Source: Astragalus membranaceus (lineage: Eukaryota; Streptophyta; Magnoliopsida; Fabales; Fabaceae). Taken from it: a stretch of 64,000 bases of DNA. Shown here piece by piece: positions 22,690 to 33,298 of this stretch. A program made the position numbers and the translations under genes. Below the pieces are notes generated by a model. It saw nothing but the letters and a program-made list of their open reading frames with translations. It searched no databases and was not told the DNA's origin. Location: contig CM076847.1 in NCBI GenBank assembly GCA_039519185.1, positions 28,269,251-28,333,250 on the forward strand. The letters are read 5' to 3'. Within the stretch, counting starts at the first letter, position 1. Each line of letters starts with the position of its first letter.

Positions 22690-23934
22690 GCAAAAAGGGC
22701 TTTGCAACATAGTAGCAAAGTAGTAATATAGCAAGTTGGTTACTAAGTCACCAAGGCTGCAGCATCACTTGCTACAGCATTAGAAAGTGTTTGTGTAATA
22801 ATAAATGCATTGGGCTGATATCTGAAATGCTTAACCAAGCCCTCTGTCATGCTTTGAAGCCCCCCTGCTTATGCTGAAGTTGTTAGTCTACTCTTCTTTT
22901 TGAAAACTTCTTTGGCAAAGTCAAAAGAAGACCATTCTTTCAAAGGCTAGGTGAAATTTTGAAACTAGCTAGAAACTGAACTAATCCTAGTAGTCACACA
23001 CTCACAATTGAACAGTAATAATTCTAGATGTTGTAAAAAATGGATGGACACGTCTTGCTGCTGGTACCAGGCTGTCATGCGCAGAATATTCCCTTTTTTT
23101 TGTGGGCACATTGTACTCCTAGGCACATGTAATAACAAATGGCGCCTCCAAAAGATATCTCTTGGATCACTAAACCCTGGTACTATTTAAGGGAACTCAT
23201 CTTCCTTATTTTGGAGTCTGGTTCAGAGGAGGAAATGTATAGAAATAGCTTTTCCTCCATTTTTGTACCAAACTACCTTTAAAATACCAAAGTGGAAATT
23301 CTGATGCTGGGAGTTATGCTGCAGCAATACAGAAGCTTAATTACTTGAAGATTTTCGTGGCTTTGGGATCTAATCTGAACCTCCATGCTACTGTTCTTGG
23401 AGTCAATCTTCAGTATACCACTTCTTACTATATTTCTTCTTTGTATTTTCGCATTTATGGGTTTAAACTTTATGTTTAAGTTGTATTTCTTGTGTTGTTT
23501 GCTCATCATGAGCTAAATACTCTTAGTTGGGATGATTTGATCTATGTAATGAAGTCTTATTGTGTTTAATGCATGTATTTGATGGTTAGCATTTTTAGAT
23601 TTAGACATGGTTTATAAATTAATCTCAAAGGATAATATGGATAGTGGTTATTAAAGGACACTTTAATAATCATTGCTTAAAACCTAGACATATGAGGGCA
23701 AATTCTATAGGGTGAATACTATGGGTGCATAATAACCAATGGTGGACCTATTTAGAGCTTAGACATAAGTGCTTGTAATGAAACTCTGTAGAAAAGTGAG
23801 TGAAAAGTACCTACTATATGCTACAGCACCCAGTGCTGCAGCATCAGATACAACATTAGACCATTATTATCAATTTGCATAGTGAAGGCATTCTCAATTA
23901 CTCTCATTCTAGATTTCTACTAATCCTTTATTTT
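22690..23934 (+). mobile_element. Remnant of an Athila-type element (3' non-coding region and LTR part), plus strand
   Basis: 22840-23030 matches, on the opposite strand, the 3' non-coding region of the Athila-type element (around 11980-12170), including the stretch around CTCTTCTTTTTGAAAAC. 23690-23850 matches the LTR segment around 10680-10740 (tandem 'CTAGACATA' and 'GTAATGAAACTCTG' blocks). Palindromes have become GCTGCAGCAT and GCTACAGCA, as CpG decay would give. The remnant is cut at 23934 by a solo LTR and its terminal part resumes at 29105. The exact LTR start was not found. Confidence 0.65.
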
Positions 23935-25041
23935 TGTAACATCCCCTAACTAGCTAATTTAATTTATTTAAATTAGCGAAAAGGTTAAGGTAATCATCGG
24001 CCAAGTCGAGTATTTAGCACAAGAGGTTCATCATGAATTAAGTTAATTGCATAGGCTATTTAATTATATAAAGTTGAAATAAATAATTGTAGTCATGCAT
24101 AATCAAAATAAGGTATTAAGATAGTAACTTATGGGAGTATTGTAGTGTTAGGAGTGTTTAAAAGAGAGTTGGAAAGGAGGGGTATTCCAGTCCTTTACCT
24201 CACTTGGGTGGGGGCAGGATAGTCTTTTCCCCCTCACCTGACTCACCCTCAGCTGGAAGCCAAATAATAAACACCCCCCTCAGCCCCATTTTCAGAAAGA
24301 AAGAAAGAATAGAAGCGAGGGAGCTTGAGAGAGAGAGAGAGAGCTCGCGAGGGAGGAGGAAGAAGAGAGGGAACCAAAGTTTGATGCATGTCACATTTCT
24401 CTCCACCATTAGACTCAGTTCCTTATTCTCCATCCATTGATACTACTGTTGCAACCTATCTCCTTCTCCTTCTCAATCCACCATTTTCACACTCCAAAGC
24501 TCAAAATTCATAACAATGGAGTCTAGTAGCTGGATGTAGCTTGCATGTTGGGTTGGGAGCGAAATTAGACAAGTCCAGAACCCTCTTGGTAGTTCTAAAG
24601 CAAGAAGAAAAGGTTTGGCAGCTGGTATAGCTTTGGGTTCGATTTTGGAAGTGGTTAGACGAGTACGGAGCCGGTTCGTGAAATTTCGGTTCTCATTGAA
24701 GTCAAGTGGTCGTCGTGGTTATTTGTGATTTTCATCACTTCGGGTGAGTTCTATAACTCGCTTAGGGGATGTGTGTGTGTGTTTGAGTCTTCACTTTTCG
24801 AAAACCCTTGTCACGCGTTTCTGGTACCGAAAGGAAAATTATCGAAAACCGTTTTCCCAAAAAGATTGTGATTTGAATTACGAATTGCTTGATTGATTGT
24901 TTGGGTGTACTAGATTGGATTGATTGTGTTGCTGTAATATACTGTTTCAATGCGTGTTTAAATTGAGTCTCGATCGGAAGAGATTTTGGAATCGGAATGG
25001 AATAACTCATGAAAAGTCTGTTTTCTGGAAAACTGATGGAG

Positions 25042-25309
25042 ACGCACGGATCGTGTGCCTCTGTGCACGGGTCGTGCGCCCCCATCTGATGTTAGACGAA
25101 CTGAGTTTTTTAAACACACACGGATCGTGCGCCTATTCGCACGGGTCGTGTGTATCCTTCTGAAACTTTTATTCAACACCGCCCGGATCGTGCGCTTAGT
25201 CGCACGGGTCGTGCGTATCTTTCTGGAAATCTTCTATAGCTTTGTTCAACAGCGCACGGGTCGTGCGCCTACCCGCACGGGTCGTGCGCCTACCCGCACG
25301 GGTCGTGTG
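25042..25309. repeat. Array of nine CGCACGGRTCGTGCG palindromes
   Basis: Nine copies of a 15-17 bp dyad-symmetric unit, closely spaced in pairs near the start and end. The spacing is irregular. The inner solo LTR has four related copies at 27252-27372, so the palindrome is conserved in the family. Confidence 0.85.
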
Positions 25310-25563
25310 AGACCTTCTGATCCTCAAATTCAAAGTACCTTTTTTATCCATTCCGAATGATTCCAATCCCCTTCCAATCCCCTTCTGATTCCAATCCTCA
25401 AATTCAAAGTACCTTTTTTATCCATTCCGAATGATTCCGAATGAGATCGAACATGTTTGATAGAAAACTTGTGTATTATGAACAAAATGGAAGACCGTAC
25501 TTAGAGAACGCGAGAGAACATAAGTCAAGAAATTATAATTCACGGTAAACTGTCTTCCCTCGT

Positions 25564-25757
25564 GAAATCATACACGGTACTTGACTGAAATCATACACGG
25601 TACTTGACTGAAATGATACATGGCACTTGACTGAAATCATACACGGTACTTGACTGAAATGATACATGGTACTTGACTGAAATCATACACGGTACTTGAC
25701 TGAAATGATACATGGTACTTGACTGAAACCATACACGGTACATGACTGAAATTACTA
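25564..25757 (+). repeat. 23-bp tandem array with alternating 46-bp higher-order unit
   Basis: About eight copies of ACGGTACTTGACTGAAATCAT-like units. Two variants (CATACACGG and GATACATGG) alternate, which gives a 46-bp higher-order period. Non-coding. Confidence 0.85.
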
Positions 25758-26129
25758 ACAGCCCATTGCGGGTACATGGATACATAATGTATAATAAATA
25801 CAAGAGGATAAGGGTGACGACCCTTAGAGGATTAGCATACTAGGGGAGGGGAAGTCATGAGCCCCAAAACCTAGACTCAAGAATGTTTCGCCCACTAGAA
25901 ATAGCGGGATGGGTTCACCAAAGCCAAAGAAGTGCCTATAAAATAGGTAGGCTGAGGTGTTATGCTAAAATCATGGAACAAAATGTAATGCGTAGTCGCT
26001 TAGTAGGGCTACAAATTACAAGAGGTAAAATATTGTATGCTTCATGTGTCGCTTAGGAGGGCCATGAGCATGAAAGTTACAGGAACTTAATATATTTCCA
26101 CGTGGTTGCTTTTAGGGCCACGAGTTTAA

Positions 26130-28665
26130 TGTAACATCCGCAAAATAATTAGTAGAATTATTTGGATGTTAACCCAATTGAGTTATTTTAGTACTTGACT
26201 GGTAAATTTATTGAGTGCTAAAATCATTTATTGGTCGTCATCGGATCGTTAACCGGATAATACGGATCAAGGAAGTTTTGGAATCGAAATAAGAGGCTTA
26301 GATCAATATGGTAATTGGACCACGTTACCGCGTATATATTAAATAAATGTATGTGTGTGCGTGTATGTGTGTGAGTGAAGAGAAGAAAAAGAATAAATTA
26401 AAAGAAAGAAAAGAAAGAAGGAGGAGGCGAGAGACAGTGAAGAGAGAAAAGAGAGGAGAAGAGAAAGAATGGGGGGTGGAAGAAGAAGAGGAAAAAGGAG
26501 TACTTCGGTTCATCAAAACGACTTCCTTCCAACACGAAAAATATTCAGCGTTCCTTCCTCTTCGATTTGGTACCAACATCATCATCAACTCACTCTCTCT
26601 CACTTTGCCATTTTCGAATTTAAGAGGAAAATGGAGGTTTTTGTTGTTCAAGCTCAAAGGAAAGCTTTGGATGGTGTTTGGGAGCGAGCTCAAGGTGGAT
26701 TGCGCAAATATTGAAGTCCGATTTGGGGTTTGTGAAGAATCAAGAGGTTAGGGTTCAAATTGGGGTTTTTGTGAATAGTAGATTTTGGAGGTTAGTGATG
26801 ATGAATAGTGTTCATGGAAGATTTCGAGGAATTCGGTATTTCAGTCAAAAAGAGGTTTCGTGATCGAGTGGAAAGCTTTGGAAGCGGATTTGAGCATCGT
26901 CGGAACGGAAAGTTTATGCGAGGAATGTTCGTGTGGTTACTCGGTGAATTCGGCTCGATCGTGGTTCACGCTTCAAGGGTGAGTTTTACTCATGTTTAGG
27001 TTTTTAAATTAATGAACTTAACTTGTGAAATGTTTCGGTTTTGGTTCGTTGTCGAAAAAGTATTTTGTACGAAAATCACGTTTTATGTCCAATTGATTTT
27101 TGGATTGTTTGATTGATGATTTGATGATGAACATTTTTGTTTAAATATGTTTTTGGACTGTTTTTATGTTGGGACTGGACTGGGACAGGTATCGGAATTG
27201 GTCGGAACGACGAAAAATGCGAAAATGGGATAAAATACAATGTTGTCAAAAGCGCACGACCCGTGCGTCCCAGGCGCACAGACCGTGCGTGTCTTTCTGT
27301 TTCTGTTCTAACAAAATGCATTACAGGGCGCACGGTCCGTGCGTCCGTGCGTGTGGGAGCACGGACCGTGCGCTGGGTTCTGTCCAAATTTTCCAAACTT
27401 GCCCGAAACGATCCCGATCGATTCCAATCCTCTTCTAATCGTTTCCTAACCCTTCTATAATGATATTAGGCTTATAATGCCATGATTTTGGGTATGTTTC
27501 AAAAGGGTTTTATAAAATACTTTTGAAGTTGAAATTCTTTCGAAAAGCCGAACAATAGTACGCGTGTGCGGATATGTTTTATTAATAATAAAGCGGACTA
27601 TGAGTCCTACGTGGTATGGTATAACTGACGCGGGATGATTATTATTAATTCGTCTAAACCGTTCTACGATTCACGATATATATATTATATCGACTATAGG
27701 GAACGACCCAATGCGGGTATTACGTTCGATTAACGGTCAAATGTAGATGGACTAAATGTTTATTGAGTATAGGTGAACTAACAGGTCATCGAGTGTAGAT
27801 ATATTTAACATATATCGAGTTGGGTGACGACCCATGTTAACATACTAGGCGGGGCAGTCATGATCCCTTAACCTAGGCCCTGTGCCAATAGGGAAAGTAC
27901 TATTGGTAGGGGGTTCGCCGCAGCTTAGCGTTCGCCGCAGCTTAGCGTTCGCGCAGTCGGTGTCGTACAGTGCGGTTCATCGCAGCTTAGCGTTCGCGCA
28001 GTCGGTGCCGTACCAAGTTATAACAGGTTAGCCGCAGCTTAGCGTTCGCGCAATCGGCAGTGTATTAAAAAGTTTGTCGTGCGATACACCGCAGCTTAGC
28101 GTTCGCGCAGTCGGTGTCGTACTTTGTTGTAATAAGTTGTCGCAGCTTAGCGTTCGCGCAGTCGGCATTTTGTTTAAAGTTAAAGAACGTGATATACCGC
28201 AGCTTAGCGTTCGCGCAGTCGGTGTCGTGTTCGAATGGTTGTATAATTGAACCGAGAGTGTTAGTAGGGGTCTCGGTAGAACTCACTGATATTGTATCTC
28301 ATTGTTTATATGTTGTTGTTTTACAGATAAACAGGGAAAGTGGAGATCCAAGAGGCACGAGTAGGTGGTACTCGGATGGTTGCTGAAGACTTAGCTTTTA
28401 TGCTTAAGTTTATATCTTTCCTTGTCATCTGTGTATCAAGACATTTGGTCTTTAGCATTATGTATTTATTTCCGCTTTCTTGTACGATATTGAACACTGT
28501 ATTTCACTGATGGTTTATGGTCTTATTTATGTTTAAGACTATCCTGTTGTTGTTCAGTGAAAATTTTATAGTGGTATTCAGTATTTAAACAGGAAATATA
28601 TCTCTGATGTTTTAGGGATGGTGCACTTGGGTATTTTTACTCGATAAAAATACCGGGGTGTTACA
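26130..28665 (+). mobile_element. Solo LTR (inner), 2536 bp, TSD TTTAA
   Basis: Starts TGTAACATCCGC at 26130 and ends CCGGGGTGTTACA at 28665, flanked by TTTAA at 26125-26129 and 28666-28670. It is related to the outer LTR: same tips, same GGGTGACGACCC block (about 27822), same palindrome type (27252-27372), same splice-donor-like site after a CTTCAAG block (about 26976), and the same tail around an ACAGAKAAACAGGGAAAG motif (28325 and 28763). The two are diverged enough to be subfamilies. Confidence 0.9.
27918..28228 (+). repeat. Seven-copy GCAGCTTAGCGTTCG array in the inner solo LTR
   Basis: A core of about 26 bp, CCGCAGCTTAGCGTTCGCGC followed by AGTCGG, recurs seven times with spacers of unequal length and sequence. 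The first copy is truncated. It is absent from the outer LTR at the equivalent place, so the expansion is lineage-specific. Confidence 0.85.
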
Positions 28666-29104
28666 TTTAAAGCAAGGCATAATGAACCGCTAGAGTTAGT
28701 AAGGGGTCTCGATAGGACTCACTGAGATAATGTTTATCTCACCCTTCATATTTGTGGTTTTTACAGAGAAACAGGGAAAGACAAAGGCGACTAAGCACGG
28801 TTAGCTGGTGCGACTCATGGAACTATTGGAGATTGGATTTCCGCTTAGCCCTTTGTATTTTTATTTAGTTATGTCGCCGATTGTATGACTTTCATTGTTT
28901 AAGTTGTAAAATCGTTTCCGCTAATTTATGTTTTGAGTATTGAACACCAGGAAGTTTTATGAGGTTCAGAGAACCATTTGATATGTATTATCGAAAGTTT
29001 TAGTTGTGTTCAATATTTCAATAACAGGAAGTTACTCTGATGTATGCCATTTAGTGCATTTCGGTGATTCTATATGTTAGAATTTATCGGGGTGTTACAA
29101 TTTT

Positions 29105-29286
29105 AGTTGTTGTTTGTTGATAAAATTGGGTTCTACAACTTGTTATTTTACTATGCTTTTGCTCACTAGCTTGCTTGCTAATTAAATATAGAAAAGAACT
29201 CAACAATCCTCGTGGGAACGACCTCTTCTTACTCTTTATTACTTTTTGTGACTGTGTATTCCTGCACCTATCGTTCTCACACAACA
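29105..29286 (+). mobile_element. Terminal part of the Athila-type LTR remnant
   Basis: The end at 29286 reads CTCACACAACA, preceded by CAATCCTCGTGGGAACGACC and TGTGTATTCCTGCACC. These correspond to the terminus of the Athila-type LTR (21088 end, minus strand). This is the right part of the LTR split by the outer solo LTR. Confidence 0.65.
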
Positions 29287-29348
29287 TAAGCACCTGAATC
29301 AATTACCCATGAACTTTGATTACCTGATTGAGTGATGCACGCTATGGG

Positions 29349-29640
29349 CTAGTGAGTACTAGTGACAATTGCTTTTAGCTGAAGGTACTCTTGATATTCT
29401 TCTTTTGAAAATCGTATTTCTGATCTTTTAATTTCAGAGATATTCACAAATTTTGTGGGGAAACCATAAAGGGAATAACAACTATTTTGATTATGACCCA
29501 TTATTTTCCAATAGGAGCATTGAAGACGTCTATTTCCTCCATTATGCTGATTGAAAATCATTTTACCACGTTGGGAAGTGATGTACAAACAACGACCAAA
29601 ACTATGCAGACTTGCTGAATTCAGCTTGAGCCAAATTCCT
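29349..29640 (-). pseudogene. Copia gag fragment with CCHC-like knuckle, fused to an RNase H end
   Basis: On the minus strand, the frame from 29654 gives the last residues of a copia RNase H and then switches to a Gln/Asn-rich segment with CSYWKIMGHNQNSC, a gag zinc-knuckle type (third ligand spacing as in plant copia gag). In intact copia elements gag is at the other end, so two elements have been joined here, by nesting or deletion. Confidence 0.55.
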
Positions 29641-32580
29641 TGGCTAGCACACAAAGTAGCATCTATGTACTCTGCTTCTATGGTTGAAAAATTGACAGCA
29701 TGTTGTTTCTTAGAAGCCTAGGAAACAACTCCTTAACCTAGTAAGAAAACATAACCCGAAGTACTCTTCTTGTCATCATGGTCTGCAGTATAATCACTAT
29801 CAAAAAAGGCTACAGGTTTCACCTCCTGGTCTCTTTTGTACAAAATTCCATATTCTAGAGCTCCGATGACATATCTCAATATCCTTTTTGCTGCCACAAG
29901 GTGCTTCTCAATGGATTTTTCCATGGGCCAACTGATTAAACTTACAGCAAAGGAAAGATCGGGACTGTTTGCAGTTAAGTACATTAAACTGCCAACCATT
30001 TTCTTGTAATCAGTAGCATCCACTTCTCTGGCTTCCCCTTCTCTAGTCAATCTATTTCAAGGCACATGATTTCCAACGGCCTTACTATCCTCCATACCAA
30101 ACCTGTCAAGGACTTCTCTTGCATACTTTTGTTGACAAATAAATATCCCCTTATTCCCTTGACAAAATGCTACTCCTAAAAAGTACTTCATTCTTCCTAA
30201 ATCAGTCATGTCAAACTCATTTTTCATGGAAACTTTGAATTCTCCAAACATACTACTGCTACTTCCAATGAATATGATATCATCTACTACGAAGTTATAT
30301 TTAAATTTCCTTCTGCGTTCTCTATTTTAGTGAACATGGTGTGCTCATGAGGGCATTCCACAAATCCTGCTTGATTAATGTAGGACTCTATTTTGCTATA
30401 CCAAGCCCGTGGGGCTTGCTTGAGTCCATACAAGGCCTTATGTAATCTATAGAACTTCTCCTCTCCTCCCATTTCTTCATCCCCTAGTGGTTGGTCAACC
30501 TATATACCTCTTCACTTAGCTCTCCATGCAAGAAAGCACTCTTTACATCCAATTGGAATACATCCCATCTCTCCAAGGCAGAAAAATCCAAAATGCTTCT
30601 AATAATATCCCATCTTGCCACCGGTGCAAACACTTCATTATAGTCAATGCTATGTTTTTTTGAGTACCCCTTTGCTACATGCCTTGCCTTACACTTCTCT
30701 ATCTTACCTTATTCATTGTATTTGGCTTTGTAGATCCACTTCACTCCAATACTCTTGGCTCCTTTAGGAAAATTTTTGAGAATCCAGGTCTTGTTTTTTT
30801 CTATGGCTTCAATTTCATCATCCATGGCTTTCCTCCATACCACATGCTTTACGACCTCCTAATGAGTACACAGATCTTCACATGGCCCAAACATAGCCAA
30901 AGTTTGTAATTCATCATCGCCATACAATTCTTCAGCTTGATAGTCATCACACCAACCATGAGGTTTAATTCTTCCTCTATTTTTGTCTTGAGCAACAGAC
31001 TGACGTGTCATAGATGAAGGACCTGTTGATGTCACCCTTGTTGAGCCCAATGTTGAATCTGTCACTGTTTTAGCTCTGATTTCTGGAACTAATGCTTCAT
31101 CTATCTGCTCAAGAGCATCCTCTACATATTCTGTATTCCCAACCCGCTCTTCTATTGCTTCCTCATCACCTTGATCACACTCCAAGGTTTGTTCAATAGT
31201 TGTGCCACTTCTTTTTCCCATTGCCAACCTTCATTTTTCAGAAATCACCACATTTTTACGGGTCATGATCTTTTTAGTCACAAGATCATATAGTCTATAA
31301 GCCTTCAACTCTTCACTTAATCCCAGAAATAAACACTTGATACTCTTGTCATCAAGTTTCTTTCTTTGAGCATAAGATATGCATGTGAGCCACGCATCCA
31401 AATATCTTGAAATAGTGAAATGGAGGATTAATATTACTCCAAGCCTCTTCAGGTGTGATGTCCTTGACAACAAAGGTGGGACTTCTTTTCAACACATAAC
31501 TGGCCCAATTCACTACTTCAAGCCAGAACATCTTAGGGACACATTTCCTAGACATCATGCTTCTTACTAAATTTATAAGAGTTTTCTTTTTCCTCTTAGC
31601 TACCCCATTCTATTGGGTGTATGCAGTGATAAATTATCTTCTAATTCCACTATCCTTCACAATTTTTTGTAAATTCAATTGACTTAAACTCACATCCTCT
31701 ATCTGCTCTTAGACAACAAATAGGGCTTCCAAATTGTTTTTCAACCATAGCCTTAATCTTTTTGAAACAATCTAGAGCAGCAGATTTTTCAACTAGGAAC
31801 TATAGTTTGATTGGTCCACAAATGTTTGCATGAATCAGTTCAAGTTTTTAAAAAGCTATCCAATCAATCATTTCTTTTAGGAATAAACTCCCTATATTTC
31901 TTGCCCACCATGGAATCTGTTCACACCTCCCCTGTCTCCTGTACCTCAGGTAGAACTTTCACCATGTTTTTTTGACTTAGCATTTTCAACCCTTTTAAAC
32001 TTCGATGAGTACCTCAGATGCCATAACTTAGTTGTGACCTTAGTGGTAACTTCCAAGCAAGATGGTAATAGGGGTACTACAATAACAACAAACAGCTTGT
32101 TTGATGCCATTGTGGAGGATAAAATCAATCCCCATTTGTCATGATACACCTTGTACTTATTATCTTTAAACACTACAGTTAAGCCCTTATGTTGAAGTTG
32201 ATCTATGCTGAGTAGGTTGTTCTTCAATTTTTGAATGTAGTACATTGAGGCGATCACCTGGATTCTTCCTTTAATCTGAATCTTCACATTTTTCTTGCCT
32301 TGCACATTCATTCTTAAACTATCCCCAATTTCACTGATTCCTTGAATCCTTCATCAACATCAAAGTACCACTCCTTATTCCCACACATGTGATTGTTACA
32401 ACTTGAATCCAAGAACCATATTCATTCATGATAGGAATTCTGAATTTCATTACTCACCATGAGTAACAACTCTTCCTCATTTTCAGATTCTGCATAATTT
32501 ACATTTTCTTCACCACTAGAGCACTCATACCGAAAGTGACCTAGTTTGTGACACTTCTAGTTGCGTTGGCAATTTCAGTG
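29641..32580 (-). pseudogene. Degenerate copia Gag-Pol (zinc knuckle, protease, integrase, RT, RNase H), minus strand
   Basis: Collinear fragments read right to left: a gag knuckle (CHKCHKLGHFRYEC-like, about 32530-32575), a protease with WFLDSSCNNHM (about 32390), a GAG-pre-integrase part (32311-31946), integrase pieces with many stops (31900-31230), a variable linker (31227-30859), an RT with LHKALYGLKQAPRAWY (about 30400-30450) and FLGVAFCQG (about 30165), and an RNase H with VGSLMYLTANSPDLSFAVSL (about 29930-30000) and an EAEY site (about 29680). Numerous stops and frame changes show that it is long dead. No LTR pair was found, so it is an internal fragment. Lineage within copia is not resolved. 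Confidence 0.8.
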
Positions 32581-33298
32581 AAATGGGGATGTTGGCTTCC
32601 GGTTTCAAACCCGGGTGTCATTGTATGGAAGAGTGTGTGTGATATTATTTGTCATTTTGTCTAGGCTGGCCAAATAAACATCAATGTCGGGTTTAGAGCC
32701 GACGTAACTAAGGACAACCGTTTTATCTGATTCAGTAGAAGACGAAATATTTGAATCATATTTTTTTGTTTAAAAATAAACGGATGTTAGGCATTGGCAT
32801 AAAAATGAATTATGCATTTCTTATTTGGTTATTATTATTCAATTACATTAAAAATATTTCAAATTATATTCAAATTAAAATAAACATATTAAAAAATAAT
32901 AAAAGTAATTATACCAACCAAGTTTTAAGTTTTTTAGTTCTTAAGACATATTTTCAAAACAATTAATTGAAACAACGTTATGAGTTTTGTTATCTTTAAA
33001 ACTCGTTTTAAAAATAGTTTGTAAAACAGGTTTTTTTTAAGTTTTTTCTTAAAAACAGTTTTCACAAATTGGTTTTTAAAACAATTTTCAAAAACTTAAA
33101 AACAAAACACAATCAAACAAGCCCTCAAATCTTCATTTTTTCAATTTCCTTTTCTCTGATTAGAAGCAAAAACAAATTAGCAAAAGAATAATAAGAAAAA
33201 ATAAGTTGAAAGGCACCAGAGATTTTTACATCTCTGAACAATGCATACAATATTCAGTTTGGGTTTTTTCCCGTGTTTGCACTTGCAAAACATATTCA
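32581..33298. other. No gene seen; AT-rich with poly-A/T stretches
   Basis: Contains a short unique-looking segment (32590-32720) and an AT-rich stretch of alternating TTTTAAAA blocks up to 33120. No LTR, TIR or ORF supported. Confidence 0.45.

Larger units (their letters stand above)
23935..29099 (+). mobile_element. Solo LTR (outer), about 2.6 kb, with 5-bp TSD ATTTT and a nested solo LTR
   Basis: Starts TGTAACATCCCC at 23935 and ends GGGGTGTTACA at 29099, flanked by ATTTT at 23930-23934 and 29100-29104. Subtracting the inner insertion leaves about 2624 bp. It holds a GA-rich leader (24300-24360), a splice-donor-like site (24743), an array of CGCACGGGTCGTGCG palindromes (25042-25309), a 23-bp tandem array (25564-25757) and a conserved GGGTGACGACCC block (about 25808-25822). 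No coding. The lineage is not certain; the very long LTR with TGTAACA..TGTTACA tips recalls legume chromoviruses. Confidence 0.88.

Noticed and set aside
25042..25309. Array of palindromes as a bacterial-type attachment or terminator cluster
   Set aside because: The surrounding sequence is a plant solo LTR and the same palindrome recurs in the related LTR.
27918..28228. CRISPR-like array (repeat with unique spacers)
   Set aside because: Spacers differ strongly in length, the repeat lies inside a plant LTR with a proven TSD, and there are no cas genes.
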